Assembly (NCBI GenBank): GCA_023101725.1
Contig: JALJCO010010304.1
Coordinates: forward strand, 372,001 to 436,000
DNA: 64,000 nucleotides
Reading direction: 5' to 3'
From: Atherinomorus stipes
Lineage: Eukaryota > Chordata > Actinopteri > Atheriniformes > Atherinidae
Below the pieces are notes generated by a model that was given only the letters and a program-made list of their open reading frames with translations, ran no database searches and was not told the origin of the DNA. Shown piece by piece: positions 23,541 through 35,510 of this stretch; within the stretch, counting starts at the first letter, position 1; each line of letters starts with the position of its first letter. The position numbers were made by a program, and so were the translations under genes.

Positions 23541-24304
23541 GTGAAACATACAAACCAGGGAATTTATCATGGATTCATATGTGCATTGAAATGTAATTAA
23601 GTTGTAAAATAAATCTGAACAAATATCAGGTTTTAAATTTGACTTCATTTTTATGTCATTCTGTCACCTGAACATGAGGTGAAGAAAACGCTCTTACATC
23701 ATAAATGATCAGGTGGTTTTACCCAGATTGTTTTTATCACGTCCCATTTCTGACGTTTGGACGCACAGTTTTGGTCAAAACGGTGTTCCATACTCATCCT
23801 TGTCCGCTTGAAAAGCAGCAGCAACAACTTTCCTCCCATTTCTGGACTTCTGGTTTAACTGTGCGGCTTAACTAATGTCCCAGATAACAAGGACAGAGTT
23901 TCTGCATGCTGCTCCCGTTCACGTAGCAAGTCCAGCTGATTATTCGTCTTCTTTTACTGAGATCCGCCGGATCATTAATTTACTCGCCTGCATCGTGTTC
24001 GTGTCCACAGCGCAAAGCCCAAAACTTTATAGGTTAAAAGAAAACTGGTTGGAATTCAGTAGCACTTTTATTCCCATTAAAATGATTTGATCTGATTTTA
24101 GAGATCAGAGGGGGTTTTTCCCACTGTCTTATCAGCTGATCGCTGCTGGAGACTCAACTGCTGAGTCATGAAATCTGACGGCGCAGACAGTTCAATATTA
24201 TATTTTACTGAACATGAAATTCCCTCATTGCACGGAGCAGATCAACAAACAGCAAGAGGCAGCAGAGGTCTGCAGCCTCTCTCCAACACCGGAACTGAGA
24301 GTTA
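23541..24304. other. Unassigned sequence
   Basis: No exon, repeat end or domain was recognised between the MITE and the next terminal-inverted-repeat element. Confidence 0.35.
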
Positions 24305-25562
24305 GGCCGTATCTCAAACCGTGCACTTGAGCACTTCAAACACTGTTTTTGAGTGTGTAGTGCACACATGGTGTCATTTAAGCGAAAATTCAGTGCACTG
24401 AAAGTACCAGAATGCTGCCCTAATAACAGCCAAAAATGAAGTGCAAAACGAAGCACACTACTCGCACTAAACAGACGCCATCTTGCTGACGTAAAGGAAC
24501 AGGCGGGACTTTCGAACTGCTTTCAGAGCTGAATAATGGCGGTGAATGAAGCGGTGGCGATCCCTGCTGCATCAGGGGCGGAATTGCACTGATTTAAGAA
24601 ACGATTATGAAATGATTTAGACATAATTACTAATGTATATTATGGCATGCTACCAAGCTGTTCACTCCCTGATAACAGTTATGATCTGATCATGTGTTTG
24701 AGGCCACGGTTATACCGGCTCAGTAGAGTTAGTTCACGTTAGCGGGCAATGCTAGTTCATCAGTTCCTGTAAGTGCAGTGCTCTGTTTGGGTCAGCATTA
24801 AAGGTTGAATATGGAAAATTTTTATCAAAAGCTATATTTAAAAAAAATAAAACCTCCACAGGTCGTTTGGGGGTGTACAGAATGAAAGTACAACATTTCT
24901 CAGAAAAATTATATTTGGCCTAAAAATAATTATAAAATAAATTTTTACGGGTTCGATAATGGCATTTTATTTACGTCTATAAGCCAATACACGCCGCCAT
25001 TGCGGGTTGCCAAATACGATCTCTGTATGGAAACAATATTTCGGGCATAGTCAGGCCTGTACAGGGGAAAACCGTAGAGACGAGTGAAGCAGCTGCTTCA
25101 GAGCCCTGGAGATGTTGTTATCTGTTTATGAGGAGGAGTGACCTGAGAAGAGCAAAACCTGGAGTAAATGTAGGTGAAGACTTCACTAAATGGACCCACA
25201 TAAACGTTTTCCACGGAGTCAAAACACGGAAATGGCGACTTTCCTCCTGGATCAGTAAGCTAGCTTGTTTGCTAACATGGCTAACGTTAGCTGTCAGTTC
25301 TAAACTCCTCTGCATTACTTGTTGGACATGCTGCAGACTGTTGGTCACTTGCGTATCAGCAGCGAGTCTGGCATCCCAGCGGCTGGAGTTGTTTGTCTGC
25401 TGTTGCAACTACAACCTAGACACACGTGATGTCGCTGTTCTGTCCGTGTTCCATATTCAACCTTTAAGCAACAGTAATGTGCACTACAGACAAAGTACAC
25501 AGTGCGCACTACGCAATGAAATACAGTGCACTCTGGCAAGTGTGCGGTTTGAGACAAGGGCC
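24305..25562. mobile_element. 'ggcc...tctcaaaccg' terminal-repeat element
   Basis: The left end, 'ggccgtatctcaaaccgtg', pairs imperfectly with the reverse complement of 'gtgcggtttgagacaagggcc' (25542-25562). Internal words 'cagtgcact' are mirrored. A TTAA MITE (24798-25467) occupies most of the inside, leaving about 590 bp of the original element. It abuts the next element and shares its 'ggcc'. Confidence 0.6.
24798..25467 (+). mobile_element. TTAA MITE, 'aggttgaatatgga' family, copy A
   Basis: TTAA at 24798-24801 and 25464-25467, with ends 'aggttgaatatgga' and 'tccatattcaacct' in near-perfect inverted repeat. Copy B is at 35703-36374 in opposite orientation. An open frame of 183 codons (25128-25679) runs out of the element and has no known motif; I treat it as chance. 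Confidence 0.9.
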
Positions 25563-26308
25563 GTTTCTCAATTCCTAGTTTGCGTATTACAAACTCGTGT
25601 ACTTTTGAGTACAGACTTGTGGGTACGTACTGGAATTCTGCACTTGTGGAGTTCACAAGCACTGACTCCGCCTACTTGACGGACTGGGACAACGCAAACT
25701 TGTGACATCACCACCAACGGTGTGCAGCAGTTAGCAGGGCTGCCTGGAAACATGAAAATATTGTATTATTCTACAGTTTGTTATTTATTGTTGTGAAGAT
25801 GTACTGAAACAAATAAAAACAGTTAAAATAACTGCTCCAAAACATTTATACTACAATTAAAACAATAGTGGATGCCCCCCCCCCCCAAACATGTAAATTA
25901 TATTTATTTCCATACATAAGCACATTAATGCAAACGGACAATCAGGTCATAATTATATGATCAAAAACAGCTGTGAGAGGAAAGCAGGAGGAAGAGCTGC
26001 AGATAAAAGACCAAGAAGACGAAAGAATAGGAATGATCGCTCAGGTTTGGCTGTTGGAGGTGGAGGAGGCAGCCAAACGCTGCGCGTGTGCAGGTGCATG
26101 CTGGGGTTTATATCTGGCCAAGTACACACGAGCCTCCTCTGATGCATGCTCGGTAAAATGGGCGCAGAAAGTTTTCATTCGGGGATTTCCAGCGCACTTG
26201 GCGAGAAGCGAACTTTTTTAATGGAACGTGACTTGGACCGCGGGTGATGACGTTTCCCGAGTCCACGAGCACACAGGTACGCACAAGTACGCAGATTGAG
26301 AAACGGCC
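25559..26308. mobile_element. 'ggccgtttctcaat' terminal-repeat element
   Basis: Ends 'ggccgtttctcaat' and 'attgagaaacggcc' are perfect 14-base inverted repeats with 'aag' on both flanks (25556-25558 and 26309-26311). A 3-bp duplication would suit a Harbinger-type element, although the usual target is TWA. An open plus-strand frame at about 25976-26120 reads a basic and acidic stretch that could be a remnant of an accessory protein; not assigned. Confidence 0.65.
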
Positions 26309-26311
26309 AAG

Positions 26312-27297
26312 GCTTCAGAAACTGGATGAGGTTCTACCGAAGCAGTTTTCTAGTGTAAAGATTACACAGCACAAGATGCTGCATCCCAGCTCTGATGCTG
26401 ATTGGTTAGCTGACCCGTCCACGAGTAACATTCCGCTTCTGATTGGCGAGCTTAGTTTGCTGGTACAGAGACGGCATGTAGCGTGTGTACAACGAATGCA
26501 AAATTAAACAGTTCCCCTGGAGAGAGTCATTCATCGAACCAGATTACAGGTCTGTCCGAATGCAGCTTACGGCACCAGGAATGAAGGTTGTTCTGGAGGA
26601 GAAGGGGATCCAATAAAGAAGGAAATACGTTCCCTACATAAAGCTGTTCTTGTAAACTAAACAAATTGTGTCACTACAAAGTCAGCAGAGTACAATGCCA
26701 ACTTTTTTTTTCTTAACGATTACATAGTGAGTGGAAATTATTCATTTACACCATACTGAATTTATTCATTTCAGTCTGCAGTTCAGTGCAAGTGTTCCTG
26801 CAGAATCTCTGCAGGTTTGTGATCAACTTAAACTACTCATCTCCACAAATGCCAGGCCATAACTAAAGTGCTAAATGAGATCCAAAGTTCCCTCCTTTGC
26901 AATATCATTGCCTAATGAACTGCATGACCATTCCCTTTGCCTCCTGATTACAAACCCTGTCCTCATTATTAATTCACTACTGTTGTGCTGCAGGTCTGAA
27001 TGTCTGCTTGTTTGAGGGAAAAAACAGCATAGTTCAAAGCTTTGAGTGAAGCAGGAGAGGCAGCAGCTGCTTACAGAACAGACAGGATGATGAGTGTGTT
27101 GCTGTTATGTTTGACTCACATTAGCTCCCTGGTCTCTCACATATGCAAGACGTGCACACAAATTCTTGCTACCTCCTGGTATTTCATAAGGTACATACTG
27201 ATGGAAAAAAAACACAAAAACATGCATGTCGCATATTTTCAAGTCTCAATCGACTACCTTCTTGTTGCATTTCTTACAAATGGATATGGAATTAAAC
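26312..27297. other. Unassigned sequence
   Basis: No element ends or coding motifs identified. Open frames are short. Confidence 0.35.
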
Positions 27298-27460
27298 TAG
27301 GGATGGAGATATCGATACCCTGAAGTCAATACTTCAATACCAGCCAGACAAAATATCAGATTTATTCATTTTTTGAGTATGGAGATACCACTGTGCACAT
27401 GCAAAACATGCAATTTGTTTTCACTTCTGAGATTTTAGGCAATGAAATGATGAAAGCAGC
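27298..27460. mobile_element. hAT-like left-end fragment
   Basis: 'tagggatggagatatcgatac' type start near 27298 followed by 'caatacttcaatacc' resembles the left end of fish hAT elements. The right end is missing; a tandem repeat and a LINE-tail repeat follow. Confidence 0.4.
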
Positions 27461-27557
27461 CAGATTCTAGCTTCTGTGTCACATGATGGTGGTAGCCTAT
27501 CAGATTCTAGCTTCTGTGTCACATGATGGTGATAGCCTATCAGATTCTAGCTTCTGT
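27461..27557 (+). repeat. 40-bp tandem repeat, 2.4 units
   Basis: Unit beginning 'cagattctagcttctgtgtc' starts at 27461, 27501 and 27541 (partial). The two full units differ at one position. It ends where the 'caactttatttgtatagcg' repeat begins. Confidence 0.95.
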
Positions 27558-27930
27558 ATTCAATTCAACTCAACTTTATTTGTATAGCGTCCATTCATTA
27601 CAATGTCACCTCAGGGCGCTTAACAGACAGAAAAATTCAGATCAGATTCATAATAGCCTAGCTAAGAAAACCAACAGATTGGATCAAATCTGGACTCGAC
27701 CCGGTCCAGTCCCCCATCCTGAGCAAGCACAGAGGGGTGGCGAGAGTGGGAAGGAAAACATCCTTTTAACAGGGAGGAAAAACCTCCGGCAGAACCCGGC
27801 TCAGGTTTTTCCACCCCATCTGCCTCGACCGGCTGGGGTGGAGAAGACAGAAAGAGAGACCAACAGATACTACAACTTTTATCCAGCCAGACCTGCTGAG
27901 AGAGGAGAACATAGTTAATGATACAATACT
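27558..27930 (+). repeat. Common teleost LINE-derived dispersed repeat
   Basis: It starts with 'caactttatttgtatagcg' and continues through 'gcagaacccggctcagg' and 'ctgcctcgaccggctgggg', a sequence block I recognise as very common in fish genomes near the 3' ends of LINE-derived repeats. The open frames here on both strands follow from its GC-rich composition and are not genes. The family name is not certain. Confidence 0.6.
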
Positions 27931-28378
27931 CACAAGTTTCTACATGGTGAGGCAGAGATGAGTGGGAAAGAAAGCCCAGTGCGTCATGAATGTCCCGCAG
28001 CAGTCTAAACCTGTAGACTGATCCAACGAGCGTTTTGTGTGTGGCGCTATCTTGCGGCGCCGCCATTAAGGTGGGGACTAGTCCCAATTACCTCCTATCT
28101 ACCAACATGGAAAGCAGCGTGAATATCTGGATTTACAATGTTGGACAGTCATCTAAGGTCATGATAACCTGAATGTTATCCAGAGATCTTTAAAATACTC
28201 TGTTATTTTATTTTATTTTTCTTTACATCGGATCATTAATTTAAACTATTATTCATCTCCAGAAACTGGATTTAATGACAAGCCGCTCTGGAGTAACACG
28301 CACATCTTGTGATTACTTATCAAAGTTTAAAAAACTAAACCCTTTCAAAGGTGGTTACTTTTCTATTTTTATCACATA

Positions 28379-28579
28379 CACTACTCACAAAAAGTAGGCT
28401 TTTTGTTTGATGTCAGAATGAATCTAAAATCTACTACAACCTTTCCAGGTGAACAGAATTAAACTTTCTCTAAACTTTTCAATGCACATGGACATTGTTC
28501 AATGGTTAAATATTTATCCTTCATCATTCTGTTCTCCAAAAACTGAAAGTTGAATATAACTAACTTTTTGTGAGTAGCG
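28379..28579. mobile_element. Mariner-type MITE, 201 bp
   Basis: TA at 28377-28378 and 28580-28581 flank inverted ends 'cactactcacaaaaagt' and 'actttttgtgagtagcg' (16 of 17 matching). Ends of this type with a TA target are typical of mariner/Tc1-like MITEs. Non-coding. The flank 27931-28376 shows nothing recognisable. Confidence 0.88.
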
Positions 28580-28874
28580 TATTTGGCTTTTGGTATTGTT
28601 TAAGGACTGTACAGACCACGTAGCCTTCACATGTCCTGTAGATGAAACTAAAGGCTGCAGGACACCGTCTTCCTGATCCGTTTGTGTTTCTGACTGAACT
28701 GGTTTTATTTTCTGGTCCCAACGTTGCCCTGTTCAGAGCAAATAACGTTATATTTCACAATAATTCCCAGATTAGTCATTAACTCATCATGTTTGGTTTG
28801 CTGCTGGTAGATTATTAAAGCTGCGTCTTTTTACATCCTACATAAATACAACAACTAAAATTGACATATTTTAA

Positions 28875-30103
28875 CCCTTAAAAACGGAACGGCCGCGGGC
28901 GGCCGCTAGAAGTTCCCTGTTAGCATAATCCTGCTTAAACTGCTCTAAAGTAAAAACTATAACAGCTAGAACGTATTTTTTTATTTATTTGAAAGCTAAG
29001 ACTGGCGCTTTAGCGAGATGGCGTGCGAGTCGATGACATCATAATTTTTCGCTTAATGCGACGCAAATCGGCAATGTAAACACAAGGTGGCGCAAGAAGT
29101 ATAGCAGAGTGGAGTGTTAAGTGGTCACTGCCAGAGAGACTGACGATAGAAAGAGAGACAAATGGTGAGGAAAATAAAGCGAGAATAGGTTGTTCTGTAT
29201 TTATATTGTGTTTTACATGGTTTTAGTTGGTTTTCAGTGTTTTTTTTTAAAAACAGTTGCTAATTTTAGCATATGAGTGGCTTGTTCTACTACAGATTGA
29301 GCAAGATTAGTGGTTTCTTGTTGGTTTTATGACATTGTGGCTTAGGTTTGTTTGTTTTTTTAAAGATTTTTTTTATTTTGCATTTAGGAAGTCTTAGCAT
29401 AGTTTATATTTACACATTGGAGATTGAGGAAATATTTGGAGAGAGGTAGGGAACTGTGACCGGCTTGATGATACCACAAGTTACAGCACACATACTGTGC
29501 AGTATTTTCAAAATCGAAAGTGTACCCTGTACATAAAATACCTGATTAAAAACGAAAGAATGAAAAAATAAATATTAAAATAGGTTGAAGATACTAAAAT
29601 TTTAATATTTTCTGAATTTTTTGTTTTTGTTGTTCATTTTGTGGTTATTTTTGGATTTATGAACAAATTACAGAATTTTGAATATTTTTAGCTTCTAATG
29701 GTCAGAACTTTTTTGTTTATATTAGCTATAGATTTTAGGTAAGCAGATGGAAATACTCCTAATGAGCAAAGCGAAATAAAATGTTTTTTGCTGCTTTTTT
29801 GGCTGAATATCGTTTGTCTGCAACAATGGCTGTTTAAAATAAAAGAGATAAATGGTTGAATACTTGTAAGTGTTAATAGTTTTATTTTAATTTTGTCATT
29901 TAGAAATGTTTTGGTCCTATGTTTTGTTTTTTTAGTTAGTAAGATGTGATGAAACAATTCCATTTTTGTGTATTTTTAATATTCATGGCATTTTTTCAAG
30001 AGCACTGCAAGTTATTACTGTCCATTGATGTTCATAACCTTGTAGCTTAAGTTGTACAGATTCTAAAAATATAAAACACTTGAATATTGACAGTAATAAA
30101 GGG
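28875..30103. mobile_element. piggyBac-like insertion with empty-site paralog
   Basis: Terminal 'cccttaaaaac' and 'aataaaggg' flanked by TTAA (28871-28874 and 30104-30107) fit piggyBac-type ends (TTAA target, ends starting CCC). The related hAT copy at 31870-31905 has uninterrupted sequence here ('ttttaaaagtgacc'), confirming an insertion at one TTAA. Near the left end a GC-rich near-palindrome 'cggccgcgggcggccg' stands out. The interior is AT-rich with no recognisable transposase; superfamily is inferred from the ends only. Confidence 0.72.
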
Positions 30104-30136
30104 TTAAAGATGACCTTCAACCCGACGTCTTTTTTT

Positions 30137-30138
<2 letters not shown>

Positions 30139-30181
<43 letters not shown>
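30139..30181 (+). repeat. Poly(G) run of 43
   Basis: Forty-three consecutive G follow a run of eight T. The paralogous hAT copy (about 31918-31935) has T-rich sequence and no G run here. Such a tract would be prone to G-quadruplex formation and to assembly error. Confidence 0.9.
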
Positions 30182-30182
<1 letters not shown>

Positions 30183-30837
30183 GTTAAAATGGTTTTTTGC
30201 TGGATGCAGAAATGTAATTTCGTTTTTGTGTTAAATGCAACACATTTAACGTTTACGTTTTATTTAATTTTAAATGTTTAAAGTCAATTGGTGCTCCCAG
30301 TGTGTTCTTTATAGTAGAAAACGGGTCTAAAAGGCTGTTTGGCTGGTACAGGTTGCCGACCGGCTTATATAAGACTTTTACATTTTTGAGGCTCCCGACA
30401 GATTTGTTTTTTGTTTTTTTGGTCCAAGATAGCTCTTTGAACATTTTGGGTTGCCGACCCCTGTCCTAGGTTAACGCGACAATGAGCAGCCCCTTCTGAT
30501 AGCGTGCGAAGTACTGAGTAACGGCAGTTATGCAACCACAATATATACATCAACAGCATGGTGCCTTTAAGAAGAGACAACGTGCAGCACATCAGCTGAT
30601 CTGAACCCGTGCGAGTCAGAGCAGGATGGAGACGTCAGCGTAGAGGCAGTTAGCAATGGGAAACTGTCTGTTTAGTGGTGAATGTTTTCGCTACAATAAT
30701 CAATCTCCACACAGCTCTTCTAGCCTTCACCATAGTGGAGACAACGGACCAGAACAACACATTAACTTAACCCTCCCAGCAAAAACCTAGCAAGCCCACA
30801 ATAACCAAAGCATTTTCTGTCCTCTGAATGGTTAGAG

Positions 30838-32221
30838 CAGGGGTCGGCAACCTGCGGCTCCGGAGCCGCATGCGGCTCTTTAGTCCCTCTGTTGCGGCTC
30901 CCTGCATTGGAAAATGAATTAATGACTATTCTACTAAAGTGTATTGTATTTTGGTTGGTTCACTTTAATAATGTGATTCTAAAAGACCAAGACAAATGTC
31001 CCCTTGAGAGACAATAAAGTTTCTTATCTTATTCTAAATTTGAGGATTATGATGATCCCTCTGAGGGGATTCATGTACAGTTGCGCACTTTTCCCGAGTT
31101 CTCCGAGCACTGCAAATGCAGCACGTGAAATAAAATCCAACTCAACTATTAAAATAAAGACATAATTTATATTTTACCATTTTGCAAAGCAGCCCATTGA
31201 GTGTCAGGTGCAACAAGCAGGTAACTGCAGTAAAACGGCGAGTAACTGTCCAGCATGCTATGATGCGTCTCACAAACCTTTACGCAGCCAATCAGTGATA
31301 ATAACTGCACTTCATGCTCACGTGCCGCTATTGTGCAGCATAGCATGATACAGCCCTATTGAATCAGCAATCACGGAATTAAACATTAAAAACGGTATTA
31401 ATTACAAACAAAGAAATATCACTGAGTGTGGACGTGCCGGAGCGCTGAACTTTCCTCCTGGCGCACTATCCCACGAACGCCTCACAGCGGAGCGTCTCTG
31501 TTGCGCTGTTGCTGCAGTTCTGGCATTTAAAGTGAATAATAAACGAGCAAAAGCTTATTTGTCCACTCCGACCCTGTCATGCTGCGCTTTGATCACTTCT
31601 CCAGCCAGGTAGGCCGACGATAGAGAAGAAAAGTGTCTGATGCACTGAGCATGTTCAGCGCTGCGTGGGCAGATTCATTTGTTTCCACTGCTGACCAGAT
31701 TATTTTGCGTAGCTATGTTCATATTTTGTGAAACAGTAATTTCATTTTTCGGGTAGCTTACTGCACGCGCCAGTAAAAGGATGACGGCACAGACAGGACA
31801 GCGTGTTTGGTTTGCTGCTGGTAGATTATTAAAGCTGCGTCTTTTTCCATCCTACATAAATATAACAACTAAAATAGATTTTTTTTTTTTTTTAAAAGTG
31901 ACCTTCAACCTGACGTCTTTTCTTTTTTTTTAGTTTAAAATGTTTTTTTGCTGGATGCAGAAATGTAATTTCGTTTTCTCGTTTTTATGTTAAATCCAAC
32001 ACATTTAACGTTAAAGTTTTATTTAGTTATCAATGTTAAAAGTCAGTTGATGCTCCAGTGTTTTTTTTATTGTAGGAAACGGGTCTAAAAGGCTGTTTGG
32101 CTGGTACAGGTTGCTGACCGGCTTATTTAAGACTTTTACATTTTTGCGACTCCAGACAGATTTGTTTTTCGTTTTTTTGGTCCAATATGGCTCTTTGAAC
32201 ATTTTGGGTTGCCGACCCCTG
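30838..32221 (+). mobile_element. hAT element, complete, perfect 8-bp duplication
   Basis: Ends 'caggggtcggcaacc' and 'ggttgccgacccctg' are perfect 15-bp inverted repeats. The octamer 'ggttagag' is duplicated at 30830-30837 and 32222-32229. The left end includes the palindromic 'tccggagccgcatgcggct' stretch known from hAT/Charlie-like ends. Non-autonomous; no transposase domain found. Copy 1 lies just upstream in the same orientation. Confidence 0.93.
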
Positions 32222-32229
32222 GGTTAGAG

Positions 32230-33541
32230 TAAAACATTTACAGAGCAAAACTTTGACAAACAAGGTCGGCTAGCATCCCAGCCAGGATTGATCAGTTTTT
32301 ACAGATCTGCAGCTCTCAGAGGTCTGACTTTTTTCCCTCCTTTTTTTATGAATACATGATGTACCGACTACTGTCAGGATGAAAGGACCATTTCACCCAG
32401 TAGAACAAGAAGTGTTTCTGAACAGGATTACCAACTCAGGCTTTATTTAGTCAATGGCTACTCAGGCTGTTGTTCTGTGTCCGACTCTGCATTTGCTTTA
32501 TTTAAGTAAATATGCTTAAATTTAAAGATGGGTTACATGCAGCGAACAAATGTCCCATTTGGGATTAATATTGTGAAAAAACATTCTAACTTGACCCGAC
32601 ACTTGAATTTAACATGTGACCATCTAGTTAAGTTAAACTGCACACCCCATTTCGTTGGGTCATATTAACTACTGTTGTGTTGGTCCAATGCTTATCCAGG
32701 CTTTGGGTTAAAAATAACCCAAGCTGGGTTGTTATTAACCCTGGAACTTTTAGGGTGTGTAATCCTTTTCTTTTCAAATTCTTCAGATCAAAGAAGTTGG
32801 CACTGATTGAGATGAAAACCTTTTTTCAAATCATTTCTTTGAAGAAACACAAAGATGTGGGCCTGAAGCTTCACATCTTTCTCTTTTTCCCTTTCGCTGT
32901 GATTTTTTAATGCACTCAGTTTTCTCCCTGCAGATGTTTTCTCATGGTAAAGTTTTTTAAAGTCTGAAAGGCTTAAATGTAGTAAAATGAATTCACTTAC
33001 ATAGCAACAGATTAACTCAACAAGACTTGCTTCCACACACTGATTCAGTGTGTCTGTGAATATTAAAAGGAAGGTCTTGATGTAGCAAAGTATTTGCCAA
33101 GTACACAGAGAGGCTGAATAAATGATGTGCATGCAGCTTTACGGTGAAAGATGACTTTACTTATTTACAGTTTGAGAGGATGAAACAAATTTATTCTCAC
33201 TTTCAGCTCAGCTTTCGTGCCCCTCATCGGGTCCACTGAATATGCATTCAGTCCTCCTCCCAGCTGGTATCTCAGTATGTTCAGTGTGTATTTTCACACT
33301 CCGGCTATTGTTGCGTTTGCTTGTGCTGAAGGACCAGCTGTTAGTGCTTTCAGTGGACCAACTGAAAATGTGTAATGCTTATCACTGAGACAACATACAG
33401 ATCAAACATTGAGACCGTTTGATGGCTCAAGTCTACATCTAGCTGTCGTCTGAGGGTTCTGTGCTATTAGTACGATTTCTATTTTTTGGAAGCACTTTGT
33501 TTCTTAATGGGCTTTATGCACAGCTCCACTACTTCCTAACT
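32230..33541. other. Unassigned sequence with a 'gggttaaaaataaccc' repeat
   Basis: 32590-32760 contains inverted words such as 'gggttaaaaataaccc' and 'ctgggttgttat', probably MITE-derived. The rest shows no exon or element I can support. An open minus frame of 114 codons (32788-33132) has no known domain. Confidence 0.4.
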
Positions 33542-33544
33542 TAA

Positions 33545-34203
33545 CCCCGACTTTACACCGGGTCTGTGAGTGCAGCGCCACACCATGTCCACCCAATCAC
33601 GCCTGTTGTAGACGATGGTTTTATTTATATCAACCACACTGCAGTGCGTGAGCGGTCCGTTGTCGCTCTGGCATGTCAAGTCACTAAATGAAATTAAATT
33701 TAATGAAAAATACTTTATTCGTACCAGAAGGGTAATTCAGCATTGTAAAATGCTCAGTCTTTTTTTTTCTTTTTTGTGATTCAATAGATTCGCGCCAGCT
33801 CCATTTTTGGTGGAGCACGCACTGACAGCACGTAAATTTCAGTAGTTCAGATCAGACCAGACTGGAAATCAGACACGGGATTCAGTGTAAAACATCAGGT
33901 AACTTCCTAAATAAAAGCCACCATGAAGATTTTTAACTATTTAACTATCTGAATATGACATCATCGCCACGGACACAAGGTTTCAAAGAAATAGGAAACA
34001 ATAAAACACAAACATGGACAAAATTAACCATTCGGATGAGAATCACAGGTGATCTTGCAATCCCTCCCATGACTCCGTGATGTCACAGATCTAGCAACGC
34101 AGGGTGCACTTGCGGGCGCTCAGTGCACGGTGTAAATGCTCGCACCATGGAGGTCGGAGTAAAGCTGTGGCGCTGCGCTCATGGACCTGGTGTAAAGCCG
34201 GGG
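33545..34203. mobile_element. Harbinger-type MITE with TAA duplication
   Basis: Inverted ends of about 38 bp start 'ccccgactttacaccggg' and end 'ccaggtgtaaagccgggg' style, with 'gcagcgccacac' shared in the arms. TAA flanks both sides (33542-33544 and 34204-34206), the usual PIF/Harbinger target. Inside, 'aatactttattcgtaccaga' near 33709 looks like a nested LINE-tail fragment. Non-coding. Confidence 0.78.
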
Positions 34204-34250
34204 TAAGCCAGCTCCTTTGTCTCCTGTCTTTCATTATTGGACAATTTAAT

Positions 34251-34719
34251 TTAAAGGGACTAGAGGCAGGAATTTAAAAAAAACAAACATGCATGTTCAT
34301 TTCTTTAAATGCTAATTGGTGATGAAGCACTAAATACCAAAAAGAACGTTTCCAACCACATTTCTTTCCGTTGCCTTGAACAGGGTGTGTGCTGCAAAAT
34401 GTGCTGCAATTTGGTGTCCGAATTTCTCGCGCTGCCCTGTGGACGAGACGACAAATGAAGCTACATCCACAGTTTTGATACAGGAAGAAGACGGTCGCAG
34501 TAAATTCAAACACTGTAAGCGATAGTTATGGATTCTTCTGCCGTCAGCAAACGATCCAGATCAACTGAAAGACACTAAAAAGTGTAACTATGAAGAAAAA
34601 GCTTAGTAAACAACATTATAGCTTCACTTTGTGCTCCCGTGACGGCTGGCTCATGGCTGCATTTACCTGAAGCGCCAGTAGCAAGTTTCGTTTCTTAATC
34701 TTGCCTCAAGTCCCTTCAA
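34251..34719 (+). mobile_element. TTAA MITE, 'agggacttgaggcagg' family, copy B
   Basis: Left TTAA at 34251-34254 followed by 'agggactagaggcaggaat'. The right end is 'cttgcctcaagtccctt', where the TTAA has changed to TTCAA. It is the sister of 23057-23540, with short deletions near the right end. Confidence 0.85.
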
Positions 34720-35510
34720 TTCAGGTGTGTCTGACCTCAGTAACCATGACAACAATGATCAGACATACCTGGATTGATCAGTTTGCCCAGTAATAAAAGA
34801 CACGAAACAAAGAAGCTGGCATAAAGTAACCTGATTTACATCATCTGGGTGCGTTCAACAAGTACACGCGGGGGCGTTCCCTTTCCTCACGCACTCCATC
34901 TGAGTAAGGCGACAGTTATAGGTGATTTCGTCTGGTTAGAGAATAGTAGGAGCCAATCACTAATCGCGGGTGGGACTTTTGAAGGATGGGCGGCGTTTTG
35001 GCCGGAGGTTTTCTTTGCACATTCGACAAAAGTCGTTCACAGACTGTACACCGCTCGTACTAGCTGTCGCCGCCGCCGCCATGTTGTTTGACTGAAGCTT
35101 TTTGAGCTTGATAACATGTTTTGATAACTCGATCCTCTATGCGTGGTGGCTCTGGTGTCGCTCTGAGTTGCGTCACGGGTTGCGTCATTCGGTTCAACGT
35201 GAGTGGCTGAAGTAGCGTGTCAGTCAAGATGACGGACAGATCTTCTATCCAATCACATGCAAGAGTTTTAGAAAAAAAAGACTAATTTGAAATGACATCG
35301 GGTTAACTCCCTCCCCAGATGGTATTGCAAATACCAGGTGGCGGGAGTCAGGTTAGGCATAAAGCCCATTCAGTTCAGATTAAATTTATTGATAAAGCTC
35401 ATTGAAAACAACTTTTGTTGACCAGTGCTTTACAATGAATGTGAACGTCTTACCCCTTTCTCAAATGTGATCGTTTTATCTCAGATTTTTAAAAATAACA
35501 CTCATATTAG
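34720..35510. other. Unassigned, partly CpG-rich sequence
   Basis: 34850-35240 is GC- and CpG-richer than its surroundings ('ctgtcgccgccgccgccatg' near 35063) but shows no exon with a motif. 35375-35440 resembles the LINE-tail repeats ('aaatttattgataaagctc'). Confidence 0.35.

Larger units (their letters stand above)
28787..30463 (+). mobile_element. hAT family copy 1 (truncated left), interrupted
   Basis: The right end 'ggttgccgacccctg' (to 30463) and the body match the complete copy at 30838-32221: 'gtttggtttgctgctggtag' starts both shared parts (28790 and 31807), and the blocks after 30110 match those after 31900. The left third, including the left terminus, is missing. A piggyBac-like insertion (28875-30103) and a G run (30139-30181) interrupt it. 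Confidence 0.82.

Noticed and set aside
25128..25679. 183-codon open frame
   Set aside because: It lies mostly in a TTAA MITE, crosses the MITE border at 25467 and continues into another repeat. The inverted copy at 35703 does not preserve it.
27461..27557. CRISPR-like array
   Set aside because: The 40-bp units are directly adjacent with no spacers and the context is eukaryotic; it is a simple tandem repeat.
27523..28087. Overlapping open frames of 131 and 141 codons on opposite strands
   Set aside because: They fall in a GC-rich dispersed LINE-derived repeat; openness follows from composition.
33709..33760. Independent SINE insertion
   Set aside because: Only a tail-like segment is visible, without promoter boxes, so it is noted only as a LINE-tail fragment inside the Harbinger MITE.
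33820..33845. 'agcacgtaaatttcag', resembling part of miR-16
   Set aside because: Only a partial match, with no hairpin around it, inside a Harbinger MITE.
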